A DNA stretch of 64,000 nt from Chlorophyllum brunneum. Taxonomy: Eukaryota > Basidiomycota > Agaricomycetes > Agaricales > Agaricaceae. The stretch spans positions 2,542,001 to 2,606,000 of the forward strand of contig OY756139.1 in the NCBI GenBank assembly GCA_963576785.1, in the 5' to 3' direction. Shown here piece by piece: positions 48,554-61,787 of the stretch; positions within the stretch are counted from its first letter, which is position 1, and every line of letters starts with the position of its first letter. The position numbers were made by a program, and so were the translations under genes. The notes under the pieces were generated by a model, which had not been told where the DNA came from, did no database searches, and was given only the letters and a program-made list of their open reading frames with translations.

Positions 48554-50475
48554 ATGGCCTCAGCTAGTGTGTATGTTTTCTCATCCTGGTGAAATGGATA
48601 AACTCAACGTAATCTATGCTTATAGCTGTTGGAAAACTCTCGCGTGAGGAGTTTCGACGACAAAAGGACCTAGATGCTGCCCGTAAGGCTGGTACCGCAC
48701 CAGCAGCCCTCGATGAGGAAGGAAAGCCCATCAACCCTCACATCCCCCGTAGGTTCCTCTGTCTACATCCGGAACAATCTATCCTGATCCTCTGTCTAGA
48801 ATACATCTCCCAGGCACCATGGTATCTTGATACTGGTGCACCCTCCTTGAGCCATCAGCGTCGTCCAGAGCAAGAACAGTCCAAGCTCGATAATTGGTAT
48901 GACCGAGGAGCAAAGGCAGGACCGGCCGCAAAGAAGTATCGCAAGGGCGCTTGTGAGAATTGTGGTGCCATGACACACTCCAAAAAGGAATGTCTAGAGC
49001 GGCCTCGGAAGAAGGGTGCTAAGTTCACCAACAGGAATATCCAGGCGGATGACGTCGTTCAGGATATTGTTGTTGGCTATGATGCAAAGCGGGACAGGTA
49101 TAATGGATACGATCCGGCGGAGCACTCAAATGTGTATGAGCAATACGCTGCAATGGAGTCGGCCAGACAGAAGCTCAGGGAGGAGGAGATTGACAAGCAG
49201 ACGACGACGGACCTAGCAGTAGTGCGAAAGGTGGCTAAGGCTGGAAAGGCTGAAGGAAAACAGGGTGATCCTGATTTTGGTTCGAGTGACGAGGAAGATG
49301 CGGATGAGGACAAATATGCGGATGCCGCTGATGCTGTGGGCCAGAAGTTGGACACGAAGACACGTATCACAGTTCGGAATCTACGTATTCGAGAAGACAC
49401 AGCCAAGTATCTCCTTAATCTGGATCCGGAGAGTGCATATTATGACCCCAAGACACGTTCTATGCGCGATGCGCCCATGAAAAATGTCCCACCGGAGGAG
49501 GTGAGCTTTTAGTAGTTCATGGATCTATTATATTACTTGTACTTATCTTCTAGTCTAAATTTGCTGGCGAGAACTTTTTTCGCTATACAGGTGAAGCTCA
49601 GGATGTTCAAAACCTACAACTATTTGCATGGAATGCTGCTGCACGTGGAAATGACGTCCATTTGAACGCGAATCCTACCGCTGGCGAGCTTCTACACAAA
49701 GAATTCAAGGAGAAGAAGGCTGAGCTGGAGGATTCTACAAAGGTCAGTATTTTGGCCAAGTACGGTGGCGAGGAATTCCTCTATGCAGCGCCGCGTGAAC
49801 TTCGACAAGGGCAAACAGAGGACTACGTCGAATATTCGCGGACAGGTCAGGTCGTTAAGGGGCGGGAAAGGGCGAAGAATAGGTCAAAATATCCAGAGGA
49901 TGGTAGGTGGCACGATCTGCATTGTGTTTCTACTTTACTCAACTTTGTCTAGTCTATATCAATAACCATACTTCGGTCTGGGGTTCTTGGTATGACCTAT
50001 CCGGTGGAACGTGGGGTTATGCTTGCTGCCATTCAACCGTGCATGTATCGTACTGCGCTGGCAAGGCTGGTATTGAAGCCACAGAGGCCTCTTCTGCCCA
50101 ACACTTGCTTACTGCGCCGCTGATGAGTGCTCCCGTTTCCGGGGAGGAGGCTACCGATCCGGTGCCGAAGGTTGAGCAAAATTACTCGAAGAAACGTGTT
50201 GGAGAAGGGGATGTGAAATTGGATAAGGACAGACTGTTGCAAGCTCTTGTCGACGAGAAGAAGCGAAAGGGGAGGGTCGACGACGGAGATAGGTACGGAA
50301 AACGACGGAAGGGTGTTTTAGAGACTGGCACACACGAAGTAACCGAAGAGGAGCTTGGTAAGTGATTGTCTGTTCAGGTGCCGCCTCTGTGCTCAGCCTA
50401 TCCACAGAGGCTTACCGGATGAACCGGCGTATGACGGAGGATCCGATGGCTAACTATGTCGACTCGGAGCTCTGA
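48554..50475 (+). CDS. SLU7: Pre-mRNA splicing factor SLU7
   Basis: Second-step splicing factor that helps choose the 3' splice site. Six exons; exon 1 (48554–48566) encodes MASA plus one base and joins [16 protein letters not shown]. Key segments are [23 protein letters not shown], the zinc knuckle [14 protein letters not shown] (C-x2-C-x4-H-x4-C), [65 protein letters not shown] and [18 protein letters not shown]. All are hallmarks of SLU7. The C-terminus ends [15 protein letters not shown] conserved acidic stretch ([12 protein letters not shown]) lies in the middle. Introns have normal GT–AG ends. Identification is firm. Confidence 0.95.
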
Positions 50476-50631
50476 GCTTGTACTTCTCTATGAATTTGTA
50501 TTGTAGCATTGTTTGATCACGTGCGCATGCACGTGTTGCGGAGCGAATAATGGATGGCGGTTGGCGAACAACGCCTCGAACAACGACAGCCCCAGGAACT
50601 ATGCGCTTATGATACTGACACCACTCTACCC

Positions 50632-51622
50632 ATGGCTGTACCCATCCATCCCGCCCCCGTCCTTCTCGCCGGCCTTGGTGCCCGCATCCTCCTCGACTTT
50701 CTTAACCGCAGCACGGAGACCTCCGTAAAGGACCACATCCTACTTGGTGTCTGGGAGGGTGTCGCACTTCACTATGCCGCCAGAAACTCCAACCTTGGTC
50801 TCCCAACCGCCCTCCTCATCGCTGGGAAACTTTTTATCGACTTTAACATATGCCTAGATCTCCCAAAATGTGCAACCACCGTCATCGGTGTTGCTCTTGG
50901 ATTCCTTGGGACCGATTTGATTACCCAATTCATCGACTCCACCTTCAGCCGTCCCACTTCGTCTTCCGAGCGAAGACGGAGAAAGACCAGCTATTCAACC
51001 CCAAACCTCCCTAAACGACAGCGTCTTGTCCAATTTCGGGCCAGCGTCCAGGGAGGCAGCGAAAGCGAACGAATACCAAAATACCACCCTGTATCCGACA
51101 TTACTTCTGTTGATTCCAACTCTGATCTCATACGCGCCAAAGAAAACATGACACCGCTCGAACGAGAGGTCGCCGCCCTCAGAACTCGCGCCTCTCTAGC
51201 CGACAGCGAACGCAGGCGATACAGGGAGGAGCGTAGGTGGGCTATCTCCGAGGGGAATATGGATCGTGCTGCACAACTCAAGCAGCAAGTCAAACGCTAT
51301 ACTTCGCTAATGCAGAGCTTCCATCGTGAAGCAGATATCAAGATGCTGTCTAGTAGGTTCTCCCTGCTTGCCGTCACTTTGCACCATTGAGGCCAATGAC
51401 ATGTGTATAGCTGTTCAAAATCCAACGCAGCAGACGAATGGGACCACTGCAAATGGTCAACGGTCAGGCGCCGCTGCACCCCAGGAACGCCAGCCATGTA
51501 TTCGGAGGAGCAGCCTTAGCAATGGCCATCCGCCCCCGGCGGATTCAAAACCAGGCGCATCGAGACGCACTGGCACGACTGCACCTACTCCAATAAGTGT
51601 TCGTCGTGGCACAACCCGTTGA
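50632..51622 (+). CDS. Membrane-anchored protein of unknown function
   Basis: I recognise no family. Two exons: 50632 to about 51350, then a 58-nt GTAGGT–TAG intron (about 51351–51408) leading to a short exon that ends at 51622. The N-terminal 100 residues are hydrophobic with two or three possible membrane helices (APVLLAGLGARILLDFL, LPTALLIAGKLFIDF, TVIGVALGFLGTDLI). A basic segment follows (SSERRRRKTSYST), then a coiled-coil-like charged region (LEREVAALRTRASLADSE, RRRYREERR) and a Ser/Pro/Gln-rich tail. An upstream in-frame ATG at 50554 would add 26 residues. The last exon is the least certain part. A membrane scaffold role is possible but is only inference. Confidence 0.6.
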
Positions 51623-51911
51623 GCGACATCGATGTTCATAGGGCGAAAAATTTTGTGGCCATTGAAGCCATACCTACAGCCTGTTTACCATCAGGTAGCG
51701 CGTCCAGTGTATTTGTCCGAATCCTGTAGCGAGTTCTGCCATTACTAGGTAATGCGGGGGACTAGTACATGTTAACTTGGTAACTATGACAAAGAGTAGA
51801 GTAAAATACAGGCATTGGACGTGAAGACGACGAAAGAACCAAATAAATGTTAAGAAAAAGAGCCAAAGAAAAGCAAGAAAGAGCAAGCAGATAAGAGTTA
51901 CTATCAGGGGG

Positions 51912-54900
51912 TCACCGATATGACTTTCCATTTGTCCTATGAGAAGCAGACGGAGTAGATGTTGAGCCATTTGTCTTGCCACCCACTCGTGGTTTCTTCA
52001 AGGCATTGGTATCTGATGATTGTACCCGAGGCGTCGACTCCTTCATCACCATTTTCGCGTGGATCTCTTCAAGTTTCGACGCTTTCACTTTTTTGGGCCA
52101 GAATAGGGTGACGAATCTGGCAGGGGAAATCGGTCAACCTCAATTGAGGTACAAGGTCGCGAAATGACTCACGTCCACAGATGTCGTCTCCATCGCTCGC
52201 AATCTTCCCCAGCGGTAGCCTTCGTTTGCAACACCACCTCAATGCGACGACCGATAGCAGCTAAAGAATCCTTGAGAATTGCAACCTTGTCTTCCCTCGG
52301 CATATCCTCTCCGGATAACTTGAGTTGTTTCTACAACAGAGTTGGGAACAAAAACGGACAGAAGCTGAGGATTACTCACGAGCTGCTTCTTGACTGGCCT
52401 TAGTTCTTCTTTGGTCGCGGCTTCGTCCATCGAAGGGCTAGAAGTAAAGAAGATCAACCGACGAAATTACGTCATCACAAAGATAAGGAACATACCACTC
52501 ATCCGAAGATTCAGAGTCGGTGAAGGTTGGAGTGGGTCTCCTCTTCCTCTTCCTCGAGCTTGTGTCATCAATGGTAGCCATTGCTTCACTCTCTGCTCGA
52601 CGTTTCAGGCTACTGGTGTGAGAGGAGGAAGAGGCGGTTGGCGGCGGTGGCGAAGCCGATACCTTGAGATGACCCTTGCTACGTAACGAGGTCTCGTATG
52701 AGCGCAGCTTTTCGTCGTGCTCACGCAATAGACCAAGTAAGAAATCCCCTCGACGAACGAGGTGAATTGCGTTGGGGATGGGACGGCTTGCCGCATCTTC
52801 ACCCTTCTTGCCTTCCTCCAGGAAGAACTTGCCATCAAGCCCAAGCTTGGGATCTTTCTGCATAGCCTCCCAGTTACCAAACCCGTACACGAATGCGCCA
52901 ACCAGGAGCATGGAGTCATCCTGAGGACCCCAGCGACCGGACCAATTGAGCGTGGGACGGATGTTGTCGATGGGGATGCTCCATTTATATGGATCATCCA
53001 GCTCGGATAGGATGTTGTAAAGGATTTGAAGATCACGATGGCGAGAAAGGACGGTCTCGGCGTTGATATTACCAACGCCTCGACAGGTTACGAGAACAGC
53101 CTTGCTCTTCTGTGCATTTGTTAGGGTTTCGCCAGCCGCGATTCGGGAACGTTTTTGGTCGTCATTCTCTCGTACAGCCTGCGCGCAGATGTCGATAATC
53201 TCATCAGCCACGTCGAGCAGCATACCCCTATTCTTGTCTTGTAATTTGGACTCGGTGACCTGTACGAACATCGTGAGAAGCCAGCTATCATCGAGAGTGG
53301 AAATACTGACGATTACGTCATAGCGCTGTCTGATGTCACCCCATCTCTGCAGACTCCTGATCAGCACGCGAACATCTCGCTCCTTGAGTTCCATGGCCTT
53401 CTGACTGGCGGTTTTCCTTTGAGCACCAGGCACCTTGAGCTTCTTCGGCGCACCAGCAGACGGGGGATGGTCCACATCCATACCCTCGTACGAAACCTGG
53501 GCATGAGTTCGTTTCCTATCACGGGATTCCTGGGCAGCCAACTCCTCTGCCTTCTTCTGATCCTCTTCACTCTCGAACTTCTGCCGCTCCTCCAAAGGGA
53601 TAATCTCCTCCCAACTCATGTCATTCTTCACGTCACTAACAGCTGCAAATTGTGCCAAGAAGCCTTCTCCACCCAACGACGTACCTCCGTCAGTACTCAT
53701 GGTTTCGTGAGCCTCGGCCCGGTTCAGGATATCATCTAAATCCATTTCGTCTAGCTTTTTACTCTGAGTATTGTCGTCCTTGTCGAACCTGTAAGAAGAA
53801 TGTCAGCTTCCTTGGTCGAAGGTCAGGTCCAACGAACGATGAACTAACATCTTCTGAGCACCATATTTCAAAACGGCAGTCAATTCCTCCTTGCTCAAGT
53901 TGTCAGGCTTCTGAGGGTCCTTCCCTTGAGCCTTTGAGCTTAAATGGGCCTGTGACGTATCCATCTGGTTGATAACTATGAAAGGAACCGATTGTGTCAA
54001 CACCCAAAAAGCGTCAAGCAGCAAACGGCTAAAACAACTCACTCGCATACTCTAGAACCATCTTTTTCTTCGCGCGTTCCAAAACATCTTCTTCCATAGT
54101 ATCTTTGCTGACGAAACGATACACGCTGACATGCGACTTTTGTCCGATTCGATGAGCACGAGCCATAGCTTGCAAGTCATTTTGTGGATTCCAATCGCTC
54201 TGAAACACATGATTCAGTATGACGAACCCACAATTAAAGAGAAGAAAACCTCACGTCAAATATGATAACGGTGTCTGCTGTCTCCAGATTAATGCCCAAG
54301 CCACCCGCACGAGTGGATAATAAGAACGCAAAATCAGGAGATCCGGGGGCATTGAAATGCGCAATCGACTTTTTGCGCTGTTCAGAGGCGACCATGCCGT
54401 CTAGGCGTTGATGCACATACCCCCGAAGGGACATGTAGTCACTCAAGATGTCCAACATCCTCACCATTTGACTGAAGATGAGAACACGATGGCCATCCTG
54501 ACGTAGACGAGCAAGTAATTTATCCAAGAGCACCATCTTGCCACTGTTCATGACCAGACCCTTGAGCGTCTCTTCGTTACTGTCACTCCGTGTTTCAGCT
54601 CCGTCGAAAAGATATGGGTGATTCGCGGCTTTTTTGAGCTCCATTGCAATGTTCAACAGGCTGATGTTATTGTTCCCGTTCGCACTCTTGACCAGACCAG
54701 CAAAGTTCTAATCGAGTTGACTCAATCAAAAATGGACCGAACCCAGAATATGAACCGCGCACCTTGGTCAAGATGTTCTTGTAAAAGTGCGTTTGGAGGG
54801 CACTCATTTCAACTCGAAGAATGCGCTCGCTCTTGGTGGGAAGTGAAGTAAGGACATCACGCTTCAAACGTCTGAGCATAAGCGACTCTAACTGCTCATG

Positions 54901-57086
54901 TAATTCCTTGATTTTTTCTTCATGGTCGGCGTCATTCAAGTCAAATTCATTAGTCAACGCAACTGTCAGACAGATTAGCCTCGCATTGTTGCGAAACCAC
55001 CACAACTCACATTTGTCAGGCATGAGGAAATGCATTAATGACAAAAGCTCTGTTTGGGGATCAGAGGTCGTTTCATATCACATCGAGTCAACGTACCCTT
55101 GACATTATTCTGAAGGGGGGTCCCTGTAATCAGGAGCTTGGACGCTGCGGAGAAGGATCTCAAGGCCTCGTAGAGCTGACTCTCCGAGTTCTTCAAGCGA
55201 TGTGCCTGTATAACTAAATCAACATGCTGACTAGGAATATAGTACCGTGAGCCAACCTCGTCCACGGCCAAAACCTGCCACTTGATATCGCCGAGCTCCT
55301 TGGCATCCCTTAGAGTAAGCTCGTAGGTCGTCAACAAAACGTTCATCTTGAGCTTCTTGTTAGAAGGACCAAACTCGTAGGCGCGAATCACTTCGCGAGC
55401 CGCGGCTGTGCCAATATAAGTGATGACATTCATCTCTGGCGCCCATGCAGCAAATTGCGTCTGCCAAGCGGTGATAGTAGAGAGTGGGACGATCACCAGG
55501 AAGGGACCGTATTGCTGCATCTCATGAAAGAGATAGGAAATGAACGCCACCGTCTGTACCGTCTAGGGATCGCATATGAGCAAAGGCCGATCATAGCCCG
55601 TTAGCAACGTACCTTGCCCAGGCCCATTTCGTCCGCGAGAATACCATTTTCACCTTGACACCAAAGATAGGCGAGCCAGTTCAAACCAGTCAGCTGGAAG
55701 TCCTTGAGCTCGCCTCCTGTTGTCTTTATGTAATCAGGATCCTGGGTGATCTTTTTAAATTGCGGCCTGTTCTGCCTCGAGTAGGACATGCTCTTATAGG
55801 GGAACTTGGCCTCTGCTTCACGTTGTCTGTACGCCTCGATTTCGGCCTGCGCGATAGGCTTCACATCCTTGGAGAGTTCCCAGGTGCAGTGCTCGTAGTT
55901 GAGCCCTTGCCATTTGCAGAAGTACTCCATCTCGCCATCAGCGCCTTCTCGGTGAGATACGATCCGCTCAACGTTGCGAAAGTTTTCGAGCTCCTCCCTC
56001 TCACGTTCTTTGTCGAGCAGGAGAGCTTCCGCGTCCTCGCGGGAAATGTTGGGAGCAGCCAAGCGGGACTGCCATATCTTGTATGCCTTGATGTAATTGT
56101 CGACCCGCTTGAGACCTTTGAAGCGTTTGAGAAATTCGTACGTCTCGTCAGTGTTGTGAAGATGGGAAAAGTTTTTCCACTTAATGTGGAAGCGCTGTGG
56201 TGTGTGGGTCAGGACAAAAGGTCAAAAGAGCAGGCGAGAACCCACAATATTCTCGAACCAAAGATCATGGGGGTCATTCTCATGGCCTTCATCTCTGCTG
56301 TGGGTCAGAACAGCCTCGATCTCGTCTTCCTCCTGATACTGAATATTGGGATCCACGATATAGCCTGACTCGCCCGGTTCGTCCTCGTCGAATTTTTCAA
56401 AGTCCTGGACGTCATCGACGTAGTTGGGTATCCTGCCGCCACGGCTGGAAACTCTAATCTCCTCCGTGGACTGGCGGGGCTTTTTTTTGCGTTTATGTGC
56501 ACGGGAACCGTACTCGGAATCAGAGTCGGTAGAGGAAGCTTGTCGGGTGGATGCTAAAGTGGGAAGTGAGCGTGTGGCGGGGGAGATTACGAGAGACGGC
56601 GAGGACAGACCCTTGGGTCTCATCGCGCTAGCAGAGGGCATGCGCTGCTGCTTTTTCTTCTTGACGGCCTTCTTCTTCGCGCCGTACTCTTCGTCGGCAT
56701 AGGTGCCGTCGTCGTCCTCATCGTCGTTGTCATCGTCATCGGGCTGGTCCTCATAGCCCTGGAGAATGAATTGGTGAACGGGTGATTATTACGCGAAGCA
56801 TACAAGGAAGCATACAGAATCCTCAGCATCCTATAAAAAGGGGAGGGTCAGGAGTGAAAGAGAGGGGAGAAAAAGGGGGGCGGACCGAGGCAGGGCGGGA
56901 GCGGGAGATAGAGAGGCGGGCGACAGTGGAGGTGTTAAGGTTGGAGGAGTTGGCGGGGGAGACAGTGGCATCGTCATCGACAGACTCGCCGTCCGCGTCG
57001 AGGTCGGGACCCCTGTTGAAGTCGTCGATGTGCATGTCGGAGTCAGAGTCGTAGTGGATGTTGAGGGAGGGATGATGGTCGGGCAT
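51912..57086 (-). CDS. CHD1: Chromodomain helicase CHD1
   Basis: Snf2-family nucleosome-spacing ATPase acting on transcribed chromatin. Order from the N-terminus: acidic leader, two chromodomains ([15 protein letters not shown] leads in; the second has [27 protein letters not shown]), and helicase motifs. These include [11 protein letters not shown] split by an intron at the Lys, [64 protein letters not shown] and ARAHRIGQ. Then come the bridge ([10 protein letters not shown]), a SANT-SLIDE-like DNA-binding region ([38 protein letters not shown]) and a C-terminal CHCT domain ([20 protein letters not shown]). Many introns of about 50 nt. The start is placed at 57086 ([15 protein letters not shown]); an upstream in-frame ATG at 57149 is an alternative. 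About 1,400 residues, the normal CHD1 size. Confidence 0.93.
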
Positions 57087-57349
57087 GGGTGGGAGAGGGC
57101 AGGGGTGGTGGTGGGGAAGAAGAATGTTGAGGACCTGGGCGCCAGCCATCGCCAACGGACAGATTTCACACGGGCAGCGTCGCTACCCCATCGTCACGGC
57201 CAACGCCGGAAGGGCCTTCGTCACCGGCGCTCGTGACGGGGACTCCGAAAGATCTGGGCAGTGGAAGCAGTGTGGTGGTTAAGGTTGGTGTGGCTGCTTA
57301 TCCAATCCATTCAGTCTCTTACTCGGTCCTCCACCGCCAGGTTAGGGTT
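57087..57349. promoter_or_regulatory. Divergent promoter between CHD1 and TFB4
   Basis: A compact head-to-head spacer of 263 bp (less if CHD1 starts at 57149). G-rich on the plus strand near CHD1. No defined motif is seen. Confidence 0.4.
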
Positions 57350-58779
57350 ATGGACGACTCCTCCCACCTCTCGGTCGTCCTCGACCTGCCCCCGTCCCAA
57401 TGGCACCGCTCGGCCCACACCAGCCCCCCCCTCTCTCTGCCCCACTTTCTCTCCCACGTGCTTGTCTTCCTCAATGCCCACATCGCCAACAATGCCGAAA
57501 ACTCTCTCGCCGTCTTCGGCGCCTTTCCCGGCAACAGCCTCATGCTCTACTCCTCCGCCGACCCCGTCCCCGAACATCTCCCGATCGACCCAAACTCCTA
57601 TCCCTCCTTCAGCCACCTAGACCATGCCGTCTCCCGCCGCATCCACGCCCAGCTCGACTCGTCCCCTGCTGCCCCACACCGTCCGTCCTCTTTTTGATCC
57701 CGCGGCTCTCCTTACCAGCTCCACAGAACCCTCCGCCCTGGTCGCCGCAATCACCAAGGCACTCTGCTGTCCGTCTCCCTCTCATCAATCTGTCCCCCTC
57801 TTGACTTGTCTCCAGATGTAAATCGTCTGTCGGCTTCCCCAGCACATGCCGCCTCTGCCGAGCGCGACCCGTCCACCCTCCCGGACCCTCGTCTCCTCAT
57901 CCTCTCCGTCTCCCCGGACCTTGCCACCTCCTACATCCCCATCATGAACTCGGTCTTTTCCGCTCAGAAACTCGTAGGCACCCCTTCCCCTCTCCGCACA
58001 GCTCCTCATCCCCTATCAGAAAGTCACCATCGACGTCTGCCAGGTCTTTGGGCCAGACACCGTCTTCCTCCAGCAGGCTGCCCATCTTACTGGCGGCTCA
58101 TATATTCATCTCGAACGCCGAGACGCCCTCTTGCAATATCTCATCGTACGTCATTCCTATGTGCCTGGTCCATTTCACTCACTGGCATACCCAGATGGCA
58201 TTCCTCCCGCCCCCCGCTATCCGTAAAATCCTCGCAGTCCCAACACAGGACAAGGTAGATTTTCGTGCAGCCTGCTTCTGTCACAAAAATATCATCGACA
58301 TCGGCTTTGTCTGCTCGGTTTGTCTGTCAAGTAAGCCTCTTGCGTTTTTTATTCCGAATCCGCGCTTTGACCTGCCTCAGTCTTCTGCCAACCCGTTCCC
58401 GTGTGTTCAACCTGCCGGTATGTCTCCTCGTCCCCCTTCATGACATATCTACACACTCCATAGGACAAAATTCCCAATCAAGACTCTCCAACGCTTAAAC
58501 CAATCACGCCCCCCACTACCTTCAACACCCAATGGACCCGGATCTGCTACCCCAAGAAGCAACCCAGGAACTCCCCGTACAGGTCCAACCTCCACTGGTA
58601 CAAACGGCACAAGCGTAACCCGGAGCGTCTCAACATCAGCCGCCCTACACAATAACACATCCGGTGAACTGCCTCACTCGTCCACCATAGGCCTGGGAAT
58701 CCCAAACGGCACTCCCGGACGGAGCCTCAGCATGGGTGCACCTGTGACAAACCCAGGTCCCAATGGGACCGTAAGATGA
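57350..58779 (+). CDS. TFB4: TFIIH core subunit 4 (TFB4/p34)
   Basis: Core TFIIH subunit for Pol II transcription and nucleotide excision repair. About seven exons. The ATG at 57350 starts [18 protein letters not shown]. The vWA-like domain includes [44 protein letters not shown] (built across an intron), [19 protein letters not shown] and [10 protein letters not shown]. The C-terminal zinc finger is [20 protein letters not shown] joined to [12 protein letters not shown], with C-x-C and three C-x2-C-type pairs. After it comes a Pro/Ser/Thr/Gly-rich tail of about 100 residues not needed for the core fold. The first intron has the weak donor GTCCCC but makes both sides in frame. It lies divergent from CHD1 and convergent with the taspase-like gene. 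Confidence 0.88.
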
Positions 58780-59064
58780 TCCCCACGCTGGATAACGACG
58801 TCGTCAAGCTCCATGCTCCCGACGTTGTCCCTATCTCCTCGGACAGTCTCAGAGATTGAACGCCGTGATGTACACATGCGGAACCCCTGCCTCCAAACGG
58901 GTCCCCTTTGGGCGCCGTAGTATGTACGCCTAATTATTATTAATCATCTTGGTCAGTGTGCCCTGTACTTGTCATACCTTCGGTCGCGGCTCTCTACTCG
59001 ATGCGAATCCAATGGCCATACTGGCTGTCGTAAATCCACACCATACCCGTGCTTCTCAACCATA

Positions 59065-60404
59065 TCAGTCAGCATCGCCAACCGATAAGATACGAACTCT
59101 ACCTATCCCTCGTCCACCATCATCAGTCTCTGTAGTAATCATCAATATACCTGCTGCTGGGTTGTTTACACCACGTTCCCTGGCTGGTTCTGAAGAGCAA
59201 TTGGTAAAACGCTCCCACACAACAAAACCCATGTCACCCACCCCAGAAGCGATCTACCAATACGCTTTGCAAGAGTTCATTGGGATCCGAGTCGGGAGTG
59301 TAAGTCTCGCCAATCATACGCGCAAGATTGGAGCGAACAATCTCCTCCCCAGTCCCTGAGATACTGCAAGCCACACCATCTAAACCCTTGGAGTGATGCT
59401 GGGCCCAACATCCTGCTCCAAAGATAGCGGCCTTCACGATGTCAGTCGGAAATCATCCTTAGAACTCTATCCTACCTCTCCAACCCTTCCCGGGAATTTC
59501 AGTAAGAGACCTCCGCTATCCTACTATCAGTACTCACGCACAAATGCAGCTCTTGAAATCAGTCGACTCACCTCGAAACCCCAGCTGTTAGACCACTACC
59601 ACGGCTGTCCCAAGCAACAGCACCAACTGTGTCTTGCAAAAGACTATCCTTGTCAACCTCCGTCACTAAGATTTCAGTATCAATGGCTCCGGGCCACTCG
59701 ACCCTACTTTTCCATTTCTCCCAAGCCTCCTTTGCCGCGGTCGACACCATGCTTTCAGGTGGAATGACTGCAAGTTTAGGTGCATGTTTCCGAACAAAGT
59801 CGACGGCACCGTGTGATACAAGTGTCCTAAAGCCCCATAATTCGTAATATAATCTAGTTTCCAAGTCAGAGTGTCCTCTTACATAGGTGGTACTCGACCC
59901 GAGTTATCCTGTTTCTGCGAATACTCCAGGACACTCCGAGCAGCAGAAACAGGATTCTTGACACCTGGAGACCGCCTCGTCAAGAGACAGAAAGCAAAGG
60001 ACCAAGAAGGGGCTCATACCTGACATCGCACCAACACTACCGAAAAGTCCACTAAGAGAATTACCGGCAGAAAAGATAGCTGCATCGCATTCCACGGTTC
60101 CATCCCAAGTCAGATTGGACCCATAACCTGCATTCAAATAGGGGTCATCTTCAAGAGATACGATGGCGCGCTCGACCATGGCCAACGATCCGTCCCCGCC
60201 TGTGCCACTTTCGGTTGGCAGGCTCTCCAGAGCCTTTCTACACGCTCTAGGTGGTCAGTCCCGCCAGTATTCTTGTCAACCTCCTAGTTTCAACCTCATG
60301 CAGAACACGCACGATCGGAGGGCTTTTTTGGTCCGTTGGTCATGGTCAGGGTGATGGTATCCGGCTCCTCCGTGGACGGCGATGAAATAGTCTCCATTAG
60401 ACAT
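59065..60404 (-). CDS. Taspase-like threonine aspartase
   Basis: Ntn-hydrolase of the asparaginase-2/taspase 1 family, made as a precursor that cuts itself before a Thr. About seven exons. The start at 60404 gives [17 protein letters not shown], the usual N-terminal strand. A first exon join makes [11 protein letters not shown]; then [31 protein letters not shown] and [13 protein letters not shown]. After an acidic linker comes the autocleavage site [16 protein letters not shown], whose Thr is the predicted nucleophile, then [20 protein letters not shown] (two introns crossed). Taspase 1 in animals cleaves MLL and TFIIA after an Asp; the acidic surroundings here fit that specificity, but plain asparaginase activity cannot be excluded. 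The C-terminal exon (59065–59189) is the least certain. No signal peptide. Confidence 0.83.
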
Positions 60405-60657
60405 CAAAGTATATTGGAGAGGATCGAAACGACCCACAGGTGCAGTCAGACGAAAAACCGGAACGACCCGCTACGACATCCCCATGATATCTTTATATGC
60501 ATGATGATTCACAATTGCATGTACACTAGACCATGTCAGCCACAGAAGAGGATGTGCCCAATTATAATATTCAACCTAATCACGCCCTGATAATAATACA
60601 ATATTATCACTAGAACGATAAATTCTGCGACATATCGAGGAATATATATAAGATGTA
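60405..60657. other. Short intergenic spacer
   Basis: Between the start of the taspase-like gene and the stop of the 7TM gene, both on the minus strand. AT-rich, no coding signal. Confidence 0.35.
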
Positions 60658-61787
60658 TCACGGTTCGGCTGAGGTACTGCATTCTGTTTTATGCTGCATG
60701 ATAGTAGTGTTTGTGTAGGCCTCGTTACTGCCCGTAGCTTGCCTTGCGACACGAAGTATAATCAAGAATGAAGCAATGCCCTGCAGGATACGTCAGCGGG
60801 GTCCCAGGTTTGAATTAGAATACGACTCACTCTTACGTTACAAAGAGCTGGAAACACAAGCTTGGCGACGGTACTCTGAAGTGCATATGAAATTATGAAA
60901 CCTGCGGAAAACGCTGCGTAAAGCCCTGCGCTTTCCACCAAGATTGCAAACGTGTTCTCATACGGTGCGTTGTGCTCTGTTTCGTTCCCGACAACCCGCC
61001 TCACCAAGTGCCGGTAGAAGCAAAGGCGTGCCGCAATGAGGAAAACCGTTGTGAGGTTACAAAAGCTGGAGGTGGTGTAATATGGTATGCCGAATCTTAG
61101 GCTTGACCATACATCCGCACCGGGTTGGACTTGGCCCGAGATATAAAGTCCGCCTGTGACTACAGAGAAGCTCAGCACCGACAGCGGACAGATGTGTATA
61201 CAGTGTCGTTGCGAACCTATTGAGCCAATATGTAACATACCAGGGAGTAATAGAATCCACAAGTGGGTAGTGTAGATCATCATTGCGCGGTAGAGCTGTC
61301 AGTTGGTCAGAAACAGAGTGACACAAGAAGGACAATCCGAAAAGCTGGATAACACACCATGAAACCATCGGACAACCAGATTGAGATCATGACACATATA
61401 CTGCCTGTTACGCATATCACATTGTAATCTCTGTCCCGTATCCACGCGCTAGGCCCCCCCGGATACTGTCGATCCGTGGTGAATGCCCGCACCTTGTTGG
61501 TCGTGTTAAGGGCCATAAAAGCAGAGATGAAAGTGAACATCGACCAAACATAGAGCGTGAATATCCATCTTGAAGTTGACTTTGGCCTCTTAGACAGCGC
61601 CCGGAGACATAGAATAAACGTCAAGACAGTAAACCCTGGTGGTGTAGACCATCAAGTTAATGTATCATGTCCAGGCATGGTACATACCGTACGCCATGAA
61701 GGAGAACAAGGTCCCGACGAAAATCGATTGGTCTGCCAGGAGCGTGCCATCCCCCATAGGCTCAGAGTTGGGGTAGGCGCCCAACAT
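60658..61787 (-). CDS. Seven-helix membrane protein, fungal unknown family
   Basis: A multi-pass membrane protein of a type often expanded in agaricomycetes; no function known to me. Five exons from the ATG at 61787 (MLGAYPNSEPMGDGTLLADQ). Helices include IFVGTLFSFMAYGFTVLTFIL, LYVWSMFTFISAFMAL, YNVICVTGSICVMISIWLSD, WILLLPGMLHIGSI, FCNLTTVFLIAARLCFY, LVESAGLYAAFSAGFIISYAL and a final IASFLIILRVARQ. The layout (extracellular N-terminus, seven spans, short tail) recalls a receptor-like fold but I see no known GPCR motif. Introns are 49–60 nt with clean GT–AG ends. A decayed relative lies just upstream in the same orientation. Stop at 60658–60660. Confidence 0.75.

Noticed and set aside
57311..57616. 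Gly/Glu-rich minus-strand ORF over TFB4
   Set aside because: Antisense shadow of the GC-rich first exon of TFB4.
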